Below, piece after piece: positions 31,460 to 40,298 of a stretch of 44,081 bases of DNA. This DNA is from CAYOOT01 sp964405665 (lineage in GTDB: Bacteria > Bdellovibrionota_C > UBA2361 > SZUA-149 > CAZDWZ01), in assembly GCA_964405665.1 (NCBI GenBank), contig CAYOOT010000016.1, positions 1 to 44,081 on the forward strand, read 5' to 3'. A model generated the notes under the pieces. That model was not told the origin of the DNA, ran no database searches, and was given only the letters and a program-made list of their open reading frames with translations. The first letter of the stretch is position 1. Each line of letters opens with the position of its first letter. The position numbers were made by a program, and so were the translations under genes.

Positions 31460-32590
31460 TCAGGGGCGGGTTAAATTTTTAATTAACCGTTCAATATTTT
31501 CCACGGAATGATCTAAAGTCAAAGAAATTCTCAGTCTTTCTTCTCCGCAATTAACACTGGGAGAAACAATTGCCGGAATAAATATTTTTTTCTGATGAAG
31601 ATCTTTAGCTAAAACTTTCGCTTGCTTATTATCTCTAATTGCAATTGGAATAATCTGAGAAAAAGATCCGAGTGTATCAATTCCTAATTCTTTTAATTTA
31701 TCTCTAAGATCATGCGCGATACAAAGTAGTTCTTTTCCCAAATCAGGTTTCTGCAACAGTAAATCCAAACCAATACTGGCGCCGGCAAGAATTGCCGGAA
31801 CAAGACTGGTATTGAAAATAAAAGGTCTGGATTTGGAAAGTAGGAGTTTTTTTAAATTTTTACCACAAATTACAAAACCGCCATAAGCGCCAATTGCTTT
31901 ACTAAAAGTCGAGGTAATAATTACGGAAGACTGATCGTAATCAAACATTGACAAACGTCCTCTTCCCGCTTTGCCAAAAACTCCAAAAGCATGAGCTTCA
32001 TCAACTAAAAGTAGCGCTCCATAATGCTTGGCTAAACTTAAAAGCTCTTTTAATTCCGGACCATCCCCCTCCATACTATAAACTGATTCCACAACAATTA
32101 ACGTTTTGGAATTTTTATTTTTATTTTGGGTCTTCTTTAAAATATCTTCCAAATGATTTAAATCATTGTGCCTAAAACGAAAATGTTTGGCCAAGGAAAT
32201 TCTGATGCCATCTATTAAACTCGCATGAATTAATTTATCTGAAATAACAAAATCATTTCTGGAAACCAAGCTGCTAATCACTCCAAAATTAGCTAGGTAT
32301 CCTGCAGCATAGAGCAACGCATCTTCAGAATTAAAAAAACTTCTTAATTGCGCTTCCACCTTTTCATGAATTGCGGTGTTTCCAGACAGCAATCGTGAAG
32401 AACAACTGCCCACACCATATTGATCCAGGGCATTTTTAACGGCAGTAATGATTTGTGGATGATGTGAAAAACCTAAATAATCATTACTACAAAAATTTAA
32501 AAATTCTTTGCTGGGAAAAGATAAAAGTTTTCTATCCACCCCCAGCTCTTTTAGTTCCTCCAACTCGCGATCGATCCAAGATAAATTCAT
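31460..32590 (-). CDS. bioF: 8-amino-7-oxononanoate synthase
   Basis: BioF is a PLP enzyme of the alpha-oxoamine synthase family that condenses pimeloyl-ACP (or -CoA) with alanine, the first ring-building step of biotin. It has 376 residues. Motifs: FCSNDYLGFSHHPQI, GSCSSRLLSGN, LLVDEAHAFGVFGKAGRG, and the Schiff-base lysine in TSTFSKAIGAYGGF. It starts five bases after livF, so it appears to be in the same transcription unit as the branched-chain amino acid transporter, which is unusual. Glycine C-acetyltransferase is the main alternative, but the neighbouring bioH and bioC decide. Confidence 0.92.
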   Translation of the reverse strand: MNLSWIDRELEELKELGVDRKLLSFPSKEFLNFCSNDYLGFSHHPQIITAVKNALDQYGVGSCSSRLLSGNTAIHEKVEAQLRSFFNSEDALLYAAGYLANFGVISSLVSRNDFVISDKLIHASLIDGIRISLAKHFRFRHNDLNHLEDILKKTQNKNKNSKTLIVVESVYSMEGDGPELKELLSLAKHYGALLLVDEAHAFGVFGKAGRGRLSMFDYDQSSVIITSTFSKAIGAYGGFVICGKNLKKLLLSKSRPFIFNTSLVPAILAGASIGLDLLLQKPDLGKELLCIAHDLRDKLKELGIDTLGSFSQIIPIAIRDNKQAKVLAKDLHQKKIFIPAIVSPSVNCGEERLRISLTLDHSVENIERLIKNLTRP

Positions 32591-32594
32591 TTCT

Positions 32595-33314
32595 TCATCC
32601 GCCTAAATACACTTCCTGAACACGAGGATTACTTAATAAATTAGCAGCACTATCTTCTAAAATTATCTTTCCTGTTTCTAGCACATAAGCTCTACTGGCG
32701 ATAGTTAATGCCAGATGGGCATTTTGTTCAACTAATAAAATTGTCATTCCTTTTTTATTCAATTCAATCAATGCTTGAAATATTTTTTCAACTAAGATCG
32801 GAGCAATACCCATTGAAGGTTCATCTAAAAGCAGCATTTTAGGTTTACTCATTAGCGCTCTGGCAATCGCTAACATTTGTTGTTCTCCACCGGATAAAGT
32901 TCCCCCAGCCTGATTACGCCTCTCTTTTAAAACCGGAAAAAGTTGATATATTTTTTCTAAATCCTCTGATATTTCTGCAGAATTACCGCGGGTATAAGCG
33001 CCCATCCTTAAGTTTTCAGATACGCTTAATCGAGTAAAAATCTTTCTTCCTTCCGGAACATGAGAAAGACCTAAGGTTACTACTTGATGCGCGGGAATAT
33101 TTAAAATATTTTTTCCGGAAAACTCCACTGTTCCACTTTGAGCTTTTAAGATCGCCGAAATACTTAAAAGGGTTGTGGTTTTACCGGCCCCATTGCCCCC
33201 TATTACAGAAACTATCTCTCCGGCAAATACTTTTAAGTTAATCTCATCGATCACATTAAACTTGGAGTATCCAGCAGATAAATTTTCCACCTTAAGTAAA
33301 TGTTGATTTTCCAT
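32595..33314 (-). CDS. livF: Branched-chain amino acid ABC transporter ATPase
   Basis: LivF is one of two cytoplasmic ATPases driving the HAAT-type (Liv) importer. At 239 residues it is standard size. Walker A GGNGAGKTT, Q-loop region VPEGRKIFTRLSVSENL, signature LSGGEQQMLAIARALMSKPK, Walker B MLLLDEPSMGI and switch His (VEQNAH) are all intact. VPEGRxxFxxLSVxENL is a LivF hallmark. It starts at the base after the livG stop. The partner ATPase LivG next to it is unusual, so this one should be checked for how the heterodimer would form. Confidence 0.95.
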   Translation of the reverse strand: MENQHLLKVENLSAGYSKFNVIDEINLKVFAGEIVSVIGGNGAGKTTTLLSISAILKAQSGTVEFSGKNILNIPAHQVVTLGLSHVPEGRKIFTRLSVSENLRMGAYTRGNSAEISEDLEKIYQLFPVLKERRNQAGGTLSGGEQQMLAIARALMSKPKMLLLDEPSMGIAPILVEKIFQALIELNKKGMTILLVEQNAHLALTIASRAYVLETGKIILEDSAANLLSNPRVQEVYLGG

Positions 33315-34286
33315 CTAGACGCCTTTCCCCAAATAAGCTTCGATCACTTTTGGATTACATTTTATTTCTTCGGGACTACCCTCGGCAATTTTATTACCAT
33401 AATCAAGAACAAGAATGCGATTGGAGATGCCCATCACCACTTTCATGTGGTGTTCTATCAAAACAATGGTAATTCCCAGTTCTTGGATTTTTTTAATTAG
33501 CTCCATCAATTCCGAAGATTCAGTAGGATTCATTCCGGCAGCAGGTTCATCTAAAAGCAACATCTCAGGCATCGTAGCAAGAGCGCGGGCAATTTCTAAC
33601 CGGCGTTGCTTGCCGTAGGGAAGGCTTTCCGCCAGCAAATGTTCCTCGTTTTTTAAACTTACCAACTCTAGAAAATGATCGGCCATTATTTTATCTTTAG
33701 AGAAATTTTCCAGTGCAATTAAAATATTTTCTCGCACGCTGATTTGCGGAAAAAGTCTGATATTTTGAAAAGTTCTGGCAATACCGCTTTGACAAATATG
33801 CTCAGGGGTTATTTTTGAATTGTTCCAAAATACAAAAAAAGCAAAAACTACGATCAGCGTTAAAATCATGGGTAAGATTACTGCCGGACCGGTGATTTCT
33901 TGAAAAAATAACGTTTCAAAATCACTTGCCGCTTTTTGCCAAGGGAAAATTTCTTGATAAAGATAATTGTCAGCAATCACTGTTTGCCAGATAGTTTGTA
34001 ACTGGCAAAGCACAACAAATAAGATAAAACTAAAAATGCTAATTATTAAAAGTTCCAAATAGTTTTTTAAACGAAACTTTTTATTTAATTTTTTGCCTTT
34101 AAAAAAAATCGCACCAGAAGTGGGAAGGTAGATACCGCTAATCGTATTAAATAAACTTGTTTTTCCAGCACCATTGGGACCGATGATTGAAAAAATCTCC
34201 CCTTGTTTGATTTCCAAACTGACATCATTTACAGCGGTAAGGCCGCCGAAACGCAAGGTCAAATTTTCTATTTTTAATAAACTCAT
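33315..34286 (-). CDS. livG: Branched-chain amino acid ABC transporter ATPase with inserted membrane hairpin
   Basis: This is the second Liv ATPase, 323 residues against the usual 250-260. Walker A GPNGAGKTS is at 36-44, Q-loop RTFQNIRLFPQISVREN at 171-187, signature-like LPYGKQRRLEIARALATMPE at 222-241 (Ser of LSYG replaced by Pro), Walker B MLLLDEPAAGMN at 242-253, and switch His in IEHHMK. Residues about 68-157 are an extra segment between Walker A and the Q-loop. They hold two strongly hydrophobic stretches (about 77-98 and 133-154) joined by a polar, aromatic loop. These look like two membrane helices inside an ABC nucleotide-binding domain. The reading frame is unbroken. The start overlaps the livM stop (ATGA). 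Confidence 0.92.
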   Translation of the reverse strand: MSLLKIENLTLRFGGLTAVNDVSLEIKQGEIFSIIGPNGAGKTSLFNTISGIYLPTSGAIFFKGKKLNKKFRLKNYLELLIISIFSFILFVVLCQLQTIWQTVIADNYLYQEIFPWQKAASDFETLFFQEITGPAVILPMILTLIVVFAFFVFWNNSKITPEHICQSGIARTFQNIRLFPQISVRENILIALENFSKDKIMADHFLELVSLKNEEHLLAESLPYGKQRRLEIARALATMPEMLLLDEPAAGMNPTESSELMELIKKIQELGITIVLIEHHMKVVMGISNRILVLDYGNKIAEGSPEEIKCNPKVIEAYLGKGV

Positions 34287-35275
34287 TTTTTTTGAGCAAA
34301 ACCCTCAGGTCTATATCTGAGCATTAAAACTAAGAGCAATCCAAAAATAAAATATTTCCAATTACCAGGAGATAAAAAAACGTTGCTGGAATCAATTAAA
34401 TTATTTTTTGCCAGATAGGAACTTAGTTTTACAAGCAAAATTGAATTAAAACCAATTACAATTATTGCACCAATTACAACTCCTCCGATATTATTGATCC
34501 CTCCCACGATAATAATACATAAGGCAATAACTGAAATCTGAAAATCATAGTTACTAGGTTCCCCGCTGGAACCCAAATAACTTGCCCAAAGTGCGCCCGC
34601 TAAAGCACTAACTGCAGAACTCAAACAAAGAGCGGATAATTTATTATTTGCGGTATTGTTGCCCATACACTTACTGGCTAACTCATCTTCTCGAAGCGCC
34701 AACCATTTTCTTCCTAATTTTGATTTGGCAATAAAATCGTTAAATAAAATAAAAAGAAAAAGAATTGTTAAAAAAAGATAGTACCAGGGAAGATATGAAC
34801 TGTGATCGAAGTGATAAAAAAAAATCTGGGGTTCGGGAAGAGGATTAATTCCTTGGGTTCCTTTAGTGATTACATCTAAATTTCTAAGAAGTGCTTGAAC
34901 TATTTCTCCAAAACCAAGTGTGACAATAGCTAAATAATCCCCGCTTAATCTTATTACCGGAAGCCAGAGAAAAAAGCCGGAAAAAATACCAAAGATAATT
35001 GCCACAAGACATCCCCCCCAAAAACTGAATTGAAAAGGGTAAATATCACAGGTTGCAATAGCAAAAGCATAGGCCCCGATGGCCATCACTCCGGCAGCAC
35101 CCAAATGAAGCATTCCCGTATAACCAATAACAAAATTCAAACCTAAAGCCAGTAGAGCAAAAATAAAAACCACTTGTAGAGAATCTGCAAAACGAAAGGC
35201 TTGCGGCAAAAGAGAATCCAGCAGTGGAAATAAAAACAGAATTATAAATACAATTAGATAATTATTCCGTTTCAT
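34283..35275 (-). CDS. livM: Branched-chain amino acid ABC transporter permease LivM
   Basis: This inner-membrane permease has 330 residues and about nine or ten predicted helices. Typical LivM segments include LLALGLNFVIGYTGMLHLG, LPVIRLSGDYLAIVTLGFGE, ALREDELASKCMGNN (the cytoplasmic coupling loop) and GALWASYLGSSGEPSNY, with IIVGGINNIGGVVIGAI before the last helices. It pairs with LivH to form the transport channel. It starts two bases after the livH stop and overlaps livG by four bases. Confidence 0.94.
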   Translation of the reverse strand: MKRNNYLIVFIILFLFPLLDSLLPQAFRFADSLQVVFIFALLALGLNFVIGYTGMLHLGAAGVMAIGAYAFAIATCDIYPFQFSFWGGCLVAIIFGIFSGFFLWLPVIRLSGDYLAIVTLGFGEIVQALLRNLDVITKGTQGINPLPEPQIFFYHFDHSSYLPWYYLFLTILFLFILFNDFIAKSKLGRKWLALREDELASKCMGNNTANNKLSALCLSSAVSALAGALWASYLGSSGEPSNYDFQISVIALCIIIVGGINNIGGVVIGAIIVIGFNSILLVKLSSYLAKNNLIDSSNVFLSPGNWKYFIFGLLLVLMLRYRPEGFAQKK

Positions 35276-35277
35276 AA

Positions 35278-36240
35278 TTAGACTTTTTCTTTAACCCTCG
35301 CACCCAGTAATCCACTTGGTCTAAATACTAAAACTAGAATTAGCACTAGAAAAACAACTGTCCCGGTCCAACGCGTTTCAATATATTGATCGGATAAAGA
35401 ACGAATCAAGCCAATTAACAATCCTCCAAACACCGCTCCCGGTAAATTTCCAATTCCTCCCAAAACAGCGGCTGTAAAACCATCCATTCCGATGCGATAA
35501 CCCATTTGAAAGGAAATTGTGTTATTATAAATTGCATAAATTAAACCAGCGATTCCCGCCAGTGCGCCTCCCAGAATAAAAGCTGCGCCGATAACTTGAT
35601 CGACATTGATTCCCATTAGTTTTGCGGCCACCGGATTTTGAGCAACCGCCCTCATCGCCGTTCCCAGTTTACTAAATTTAACAAAATAAGTAAGCAAAGC
35701 CATTATTGGTAGAGTAATCACTATTACTAACAAATCTTTGGGACCGAATTGAATAAAACTATCTCCTAAAAAATTACCGTTTGAGATAATCACCGGAAAA
35801 TCCTTGGGGGCAGCAGGAGAGGTGCCTTGATTAAAAACATCCAAGGGAAGCCCTCCCCAAAATAGACCAAAATTCATAAAAATAAAGGAGACGCCAATTG
35901 CTGTTACCAGTTGAGAAAGACGAGAGGAGTTTCGAAGAGGCTGATAAAAAATTTTATCCGTCAGCCAATTAATCAAAGCAGAAAATATTGTTACGGCAAT
36001 AAAAATAAGCGTTAAGTAAAAATAAAAACTGAAACCAGATAACTCTGGATTATTTAATCCTAAAATACCAACTAGAGTTAAAGCAAAAAAACTGCCCAGC
36101 ATTACTAAATCACCGTGAGCAAAATTGATTAGTTCGACGATTCCATAAACTAAAGTATAACCCAAGGCAATTAGGGCGATAATCATTCCATTGGATAGGC
36201 CATTAATTATTTGTTGTAAAAAAACTTCTAAATCAGACAC
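35278..36240 (-). CDS. livH: Branched-chain amino acid ABC transporter permease LivH
   Basis: This inner-membrane permease has 320 residues. It shows the LivH start pattern NGLSNGMIIALIALGYTLVY followed by GIVELINFAHGDLVMLGSFF, the coupling loop LGTAMRAVAQNPVAAKLMGI, and DGFTAAVLGGIGNLPGAVFG near the end. It follows livK on the same strand after a 119-base gap with a strong hairpin (36247-36320), so expression relative to the binding protein may be adjusted there. Confidence 0.95.
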   Translation of the reverse strand: MSDLEVFLQQIINGLSNGMIIALIALGYTLVYGIVELINFAHGDLVMLGSFFALTLVGILGLNNPELSGFSFYFYLTLIFIAVTIFSALINWLTDKIFYQPLRNSSRLSQLVTAIGVSFIFMNFGLFWGGLPLDVFNQGTSPAAPKDFPVIISNGNFLGDSFIQFGPKDLLVIVITLPIMALLTYFVKFSKLGTAMRAVAQNPVAAKLMGINVDQVIGAAFILGGALAGIAGLIYAIYNNTISFQMGYRIGMDGFTAAVLGGIGNLPGAVFGGLLIGLIRSLSDQYIETRWTGTVVFLVLILVLVFRPSGLLGARVKEKV

Positions 36241-36246
36241 ACTTTT

Positions 36247-36320
36247 TATGCTCCTCGCCAGTGAAGATTAGATATTCCTTGAAGTATGTTAGAAGGCAAA
36301 AAATATGGGCGAGGAGCATA
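36247..36320. promoter_or_regulatory. Intercistronic hairpin between livK and livH
   Basis: TATGCTCCTCGCC (36247-36259) and GGCGAGGAGCATA (36308-36320) are a perfect 13-bp inverted repeat with a 48-base loop. On the mRNA a GGCGAGTAAAGCC segment at about 36346-36358 could compete for the same CTCGCC arm. No T-run follows, so it is more likely a stability or read-through control hairpin than a plain terminator. Confidence 0.6.
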
Positions 36321-36359
36321 ATGAGCCTTTTTTTAAAGGGCGGGCTTTACTCGCCTATA

Positions 36360-37559
36360 TTAATCTAGCATTTTTAAGAATTCAATTTTTCCATCTTTAA
36401 TCACATTGCCGCTCATGGTTTTTAAAGTAGTATCGCCATTTTGATCAAAAGACCAATTACCCAAGGCGCCATCATAATTTTTGGTTTCCGCAATCCCTTG
36501 TAAAATAGTCGCTCGATCTTTTTTGCCATTTTTCTCTATCGCATTCAAAATAACATTGGTGGCTTCATAGGCATAAACAGCATAAACTTCAGGTTCGGCA
36601 TTAAATTTCTTTTTATAGTTATTGTAAAACTCCGCTCCTTTACCTTTCAAATTATTTGCCGGAACACCGCCAAAAGTTAAATAACTTCTGTCATTCAAAT
36701 TTTCTTTTCCGGCTGCATCAATAAATGCCTGTTCCATGCAGCCATCAGGAAACATCATTTTACTGTTTACTCCCATTGCTACCAAGTCTTTAACAAATTG
36801 TCCGGCATTACTTTGAGTAAGTCCTCCAAAATATACTAAATCAGGATTTAGTTGTTTGATCTTAACAGCTAATGATTTGTAATTGGAAGCTTTGGAATCA
36901 ATTTGATCGAAAGTAACCACTTGAATTCCTAATTTAGTAGCTTCTTTTTTAAAAATTCCGGCTATTCCTTTCCCATAAAGTTCACCATCGTGAGCAATCG
37001 CCACTTTCTTCACTCCTAATTCTTGAGCCCATTTGGCTCCGACGCTGCCTTGTAAATCATCTGCGGGAACTACACGAAAAAAGTTTATCTTACCTGAGGG
37101 TCGATAAACCTTTGGTTCATTGGCCTCTCCGATCCCTGCCTTAGTTAAGCCGGGCCAGGATGCCGCCGGACTAAGCATCGCTAAACCAGCTTGGTTTAGT
37201 TTGGGCATAGCAATTTTAGATGCACCTGAATTATAAGTACCCACATAGACCATAATATCTTGATCCTTAATCGCCCGATCGGCATTTGCAGCTTCTACTG
37301 CGGGATCCCAAGTTCCTCTTTCGGGGGAAGCATCGTCCCAATCTTCATAAACAATTTGAAAATTAGCGGCTTTGCTTCCCCTTTCTTCCAAGGCCAATTT
37401 AATACCATTAACCATGGTATTAGTTTGAATACTAGAACTTCCAGTACGGGGTAAACTGGAAATAATTTTTATTGTTCCTTCCTCCGCTCTTGAAAAAGAA
37501 GTTAATATGAAGAATAATGGAACTATTAGAAAGAACTTATTAGTTTGGATAGTATTCAT
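36360..37559 (-). CDS. livK: Branched-chain amino acid ABC transporter substrate-binding protein
   Basis: This periplasmic binding protein has 399 residues from ATG 37559, which follows AAGAGGCAAA; the open frame extends 13 codons further. The signal peptide is KFFLIVPLFFILTSFSRA, cleaved before EEG. The mature part is a type I periplasmic binding fold: KIISSLPRTGSSSIQTNTMV, QIVYEDWDDASPE, VYVGTYNSGASKIAMPKLNQ, LAMLSPAAS and KVAIAHDGELYGKGIA. It would bind leucine-type amino acids or, given the divergent pocket, another small amide or urea. It starts the liv-bio run of genes. Confidence 0.93.
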   Translation of the reverse strand: MNTIQTNKFFLIVPLFFILTSFSRAEEGTIKIISSLPRTGSSSIQTNTMVNGIKLALEERGSKAANFQIVYEDWDDASPERGTWDPAVEAANADRAIKDQDIMVYVGTYNSGASKIAMPKLNQAGLAMLSPAASWPGLTKAGIGEANEPKVYRPSGKINFFRVVPADDLQGSVGAKWAQELGVKKVAIAHDGELYGKGIAGIFKKEATKLGIQVVTFDQIDSKASNYKSLAVKIKQLNPDLVYFGGLTQSNAGQFVKDLVAMGVNSKMMFPDGCMEQAFIDAAGKENLNDRSYLTFGGVPANNLKGKGAEFYNNYKKKFNAEPEVYAVYAYEATNVILNAIEKNGKKDRATILQGIAETKNYDGALGNWSFDQNGDTTLKTMSGNVIKDGKIEFLKMLD

Positions 37560-37618
37560 TTTGCCTCTTCTTAATGTTTGTAGCCGCAGGCTTAACATAC
37601 CATTGGGGAATAAAAATT

Positions 37619-37969
37619 ATGAGAAACAATTATTTAACATTCTTAACTGGCAGTTTCAAGCAAGTTATTATTTGTATTGTTTTAATGGCCTCTGCCAGTT
37701 GTGGAGATAATGCTGACGGTCAAAATTCCACAAAGGAGGGATCTGTTTGTGGAGGTTTGTCCGGCAAAACCTGTCCCGAAAATCAATTTTGTAAATATAA
37801 TGAAGGCAGCTGCGGGCAAGCCGATCAAACAGGAGTTTGTACTGAAAAGGCGGAATTTTGTGCTGAAATTTTTACTCCGGTTTGTGGCTGCGATCAAAAA
37901 ACATATAGTAATGAATGCTATGCCAATATCGCCGGAACTTCCCTGAAGTCACAAGGAGAATGCAAATAG
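37619..37969 (+). CDS. Lipoprotein with Kazal-type inhibitor domain
   Basis: This 116-residue protein from ATG 37619 has a signal peptide ending MASASC (lipobox). The mature part has a cysteine cluster CGGLSGKTCPENQFCKYNEG and then a Kazal core: VCTEKAEFCAEIFTPVCGCDQ and KTYSNECYANIAG, ending GEC. Kazal domains inhibit serine proteases. As a lipid-anchored periplasmic or surface protein it may protect against host, prey or own proteases; this is inference. It is divergent from livK and overlaps or abuts the next gene. Confidence 0.85.
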   Translation: MRNNYLTFLTGSFKQVIICIVLMASASCGDNADGQNSTKEGSVCGGLSGKTCPENQFCKYNEGSCGQADQTGVCTEKAEFCAEIFTPVCGCDQKTYSNECYANIAGTSLKSQGECK

Positions 37970-38760
37970 TTTTAATGATTACAGAGGAAGAAGAAGAAAA
38001 ACTAATCAAACTTGTAATTTCTGCCGGAACAAAATTATTGGAATTTTGGCCTGGCAGTCCGAGAGTTGACTCCGCTCTTGGTCTGGATATTAAAACAAAA
38101 ATGGATGGAAGCTTTGTTACCGAAGCGGATTATGCTTCCAATAATATTTTAATAGAAGGACTTAGCAAAATTTTTCCGGATGACGGAATTATTTCTGAAG
38201 AATTACCAATTACTAAAGAAATTCTGGAAAAAAATAGACTTTGGATCATCGATCCTTTGGATGGAACAAAGTCTTTTGTAAATGGCATCAATGATTTTTC
38301 TGTCTTAGTTTCTTTATGTCAAGGATCCCAACCAAAAGTTGGGATTATGTATTTCCCGGCACAAGGTAAACTTTGCATTGCAAAAAGTGGACAGGGCACT
38401 TTAGTCAACGGAAACAAAATGCATGTTTCCAAAGAAAAAACCCCCCGAATAAAATCAATTAATACCCGGGCTTTTAAATTATCCAATGAGGAAATTGCCT
38501 TTACCGATAAAATTGATTCCGGCCAGGCACAATTAAATGTTTGCAGTGGAGTCTTTGATGGTGTTATTTTTAAATTGTCTTCTTTACGAGAATGGGATTT
38601 GGCGGCTCCGGCGCTGGCAATCGAAGAAGCAGGTGGAAAAGTTACGGATGAAAAAGGAAATAGGATTGCTTTCAATAAGGGGCACATGCCTTGTGAGTAT
38701 TATGTTGCCTCCAATGGTCTCGTTCATGAACAACTTTTAAAATTAATACCCAAGGATTAA
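37960..38760 (+). CDS. Inositol monophosphatase / CysQ-family phosphatase
   Basis: This metal-dependent phosphatase of the IMPase superfamily dephosphorylates inositol phosphates, 3'-phosphoadenosine 5'-phosphate or histidinol phosphate in different members. It has 266 residues from ATG 37960; ATG 37975 is also possible. Metal-binding motifs are GIISEEL (the Glu), WIIDPLDGTKSFVNG, and WDLAAPALAIEEAGGKVTD. GTKSFVNGINDFSV resembles the CysQ and HisN branches; the exact substrate cannot be decided. Overlap with the Kazal gene end suggests co-transcription. A small lipoprotein follows one base after its stop. Confidence 0.85.
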   Translation: MQIVLMITEEEEEKLIKLVISAGTKLLEFWPGSPRVDSALGLDIKTKMDGSFVTEADYASNNILIEGLSKIFPDDGIISEELPITKEILEKNRLWIIDPLDGTKSFVNGINDFSVLVSLCQGSQPKVGIMYFPAQGKLCIAKSGQGTLVNGNKMHVSKEKTPRIKSINTRAFKLSNEEIAFTDKIDSGQAQLNVCSGVFDGVIFKLSSLREWDLAAPALAIEEAGGKVTDEKGNRIAFNKGHMPCEYYVASNGLVHEQLLKLIPKD

Positions 38761-38761
38761 A

Positions 38762-39139
38762 ATGTTAAAAAAAATTATCTTCCTGTCTTCAATTCTTATC
38801 AGTTGTAGTCCATCCAAATCTACATTTACTGGAACAGATTTATATCTTAATGAAAATCCGGATTGTAAAATCAAAGGGAAATCCGAGAATTGGCAAGCTG
38901 CGTATTGTCTCTGGATCAATACAACCAATGATTTTAATAATACTCAGGTAAAACATTGTTACGATTTAGCCTTGCGACATCAAGGTATTCCACAAGCACC
39001 CTGTGATAGAAATATGTATTTTAAAAATGAAATATGTAAAATGATGGTTGCTGAGCAATACTTCAATTATGCGGGTACGGTTAATGATTGCCTGCTTTCA
39101 GAGGATACAGTTCCTAAGGTAGTGAAAGAGGGCTTATAA
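38762..39139 (+). CDS. Small cysteine-containing lipoprotein
   Basis: This 125-residue protein has a short lipoprotein leader, MLKKIIFLSSILISC (lipobox LISC). The mature part contains five further cysteines (PDCKIKG, AAYCLW, KHCYDLALRHQG, APCDRN, EICKMM and NDCLL, counting the last), suggesting disulphides. The family is not recognised. It starts immediately after the phosphatase gene, so the three genes from 37619 probably form one operon. Confidence 0.7.
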   Translation: MLKKIIFLSSILISCSPSKSTFTGTDLYLNENPDCKIKGKSENWQAAYCLWINTTNDFNNTQVKHCYDLALRHQGIPQAPCDRNMYFKNEICKMMVAEQYFNYAGTVNDCLLSEDTVPKVVKEGL

Positions 39140-39244
39140 AATAAAAAACCTGCCCTACAATTTCGAGATTGTAAATTAAACTGTAATTAATTATTTGGAA
39201 ATTCCAGATACGTAATTAAAAGCACGAAACGTACCGAGCTAAGT

Positions 39245-39871
39245 TTAGTATAATCTTCTTAGTTTATTAATCGTTGCCAAATTATCTCGATCGATATCCT
39301 GCTCCTCTGATTCTTCGTTTAAAAGAGCAAAAATTGCCATTGCCACACCGATTACAGAATACCAATAAAAAGAGATGTCGAAATGAAAGTTTTTTGAGAT
39401 ATAGGGCGCAAGAAAAAAAACTAAGGCACCAAGAGTAGCAACAACTACCACACCAAGTAACTTCAATTTTAAATACAAACCTTTTTCTGCCACTAATGCT
39501 ATAAAAAGAGCGGAGGTAAAAGCAAAGAAATAAAATGGGTTAATATAAAATGAACTAAAAGCTTTTCCGGTAATTGCTAAAAGATATTGAGCAATTACTT
39601 GAATTAAAGGACAAATAAAGACAAAAGCTAAATAATCATCTTTAGTGATCCCGGAATCCTGTTTGTTCCGATTAAAAATAAAGGCAATGAAACCAAATGT
39701 TAAACCAAAAATTAATGCATCCCAGGGAACCATTTGAGCAACTTGCACATATCTTTTTGCTTGGGGACTGATAGTCAGCGTTAGATCGTGAATCACGTAC
39801 GCTAACACAACTTTGAAAAAATCAGCTATTAATGCAGCTGCGAAATATAGCAATAATTTAATTAGTTTCAC
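39245..39871 (-). CDS. Integral membrane protein, 208 residues
   Basis: About six predicted membrane helices (for example LLLYFAAALIADFFKVVLAY, ALIFGLTFGFIAFIF, AFVFICPLIQVIAQYLLAI, FFAFTSALFIALVAE, LLGVVVVATLGALVFFLA, WYSVIGVAMAIFALL) and an acidic cytoplasmic tail EESEEQDIDRDN. No motif is recognised, so transport or signalling roles cannot be separated. It lies alone between a convergent lipoprotein gene and the AtuA pair on the same strand (106-base gap). Confidence 0.7.
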   Translation of the reverse strand: MKLIKLLLYFAAALIADFFKVVLAYVIHDLTLTISPQAKRYVQVAQMVPWDALIFGLTFGFIAFIFNRNKQDSGITKDDYLAFVFICPLIQVIAQYLLAITGKAFSSFYINPFYFFAFTSALFIALVAEKGLYLKLKLLGVVVVATLGALVFFLAPYISKNFHFDISFYWYSVIGVAMAIFALLNEESEEQDIDRDNLATINKLRRLY

Positions 39872-39977
39872 TGAAAATATCCCCTAAATTTAAGTAATAT
39901 TAGAATTTCTCATAAAAAAGCGCAATAACTTATTCGGCAGTTTGGATAATCCCTTGGTGATAAATAAATCGTAATAA

Positions 39978-40295
39978 TTAAATAATTATCTCCATTGCCA
40001 ATAACTTTGCTGCATAGGTTTTGCCTTGAGCATCGAGTCGATGAGAGACACTTCCCCCTCCATCCAAGGCTCGATCGAGAATAAAATTCAATGCTCCCAA
40101 ATTGGCAAGTTCGTATCTTTTAACTTCCCCAAAACAGATATTTTCAAAATGCTTTTTCACTTTTTCTATGGTTAATTCCCTTAATAATAAGGGATAGTCA
40201 TTTTTTTGTCGGGCAATAATTCCGATATTAACCTTGTCTCCCTTATCTCCGGAACGACCATAGGCTATTTCAATTAATTTTATTTTCTTATTCAT
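39978..40295 (-). CDS. AtuA-associated small subunit (ferredoxin-fold domain)
   Basis: This 105-residue protein contains IAYGRSGDKGDKVNIGIIAR and an end with ALDGGGSVSHRLDAQGKTYA, typical of the small partner (or C-terminal domain) of AtuA/DUF1446 proteins. SGDKGD and the GGGxSxSxRxDxQGK-type motif are the conserved core. In many genomes it is fused to the large domain; here it is a separate gene three bases downstream. Function unknown biochemically; linked to acyclic terpene and acyl-CoA catabolism. Confidence 0.85.
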   Translation of the reverse strand: MNKKIKLIEIAYGRSGDKGDKVNIGIIARQKNDYPLLLRELTIEKVKKHFENICFGEVKRYELANLGALNFILDRALDGGGSVSHRLDAQGKTYAAKLLAMEIII

Positions 40296-40298
40296 AAA

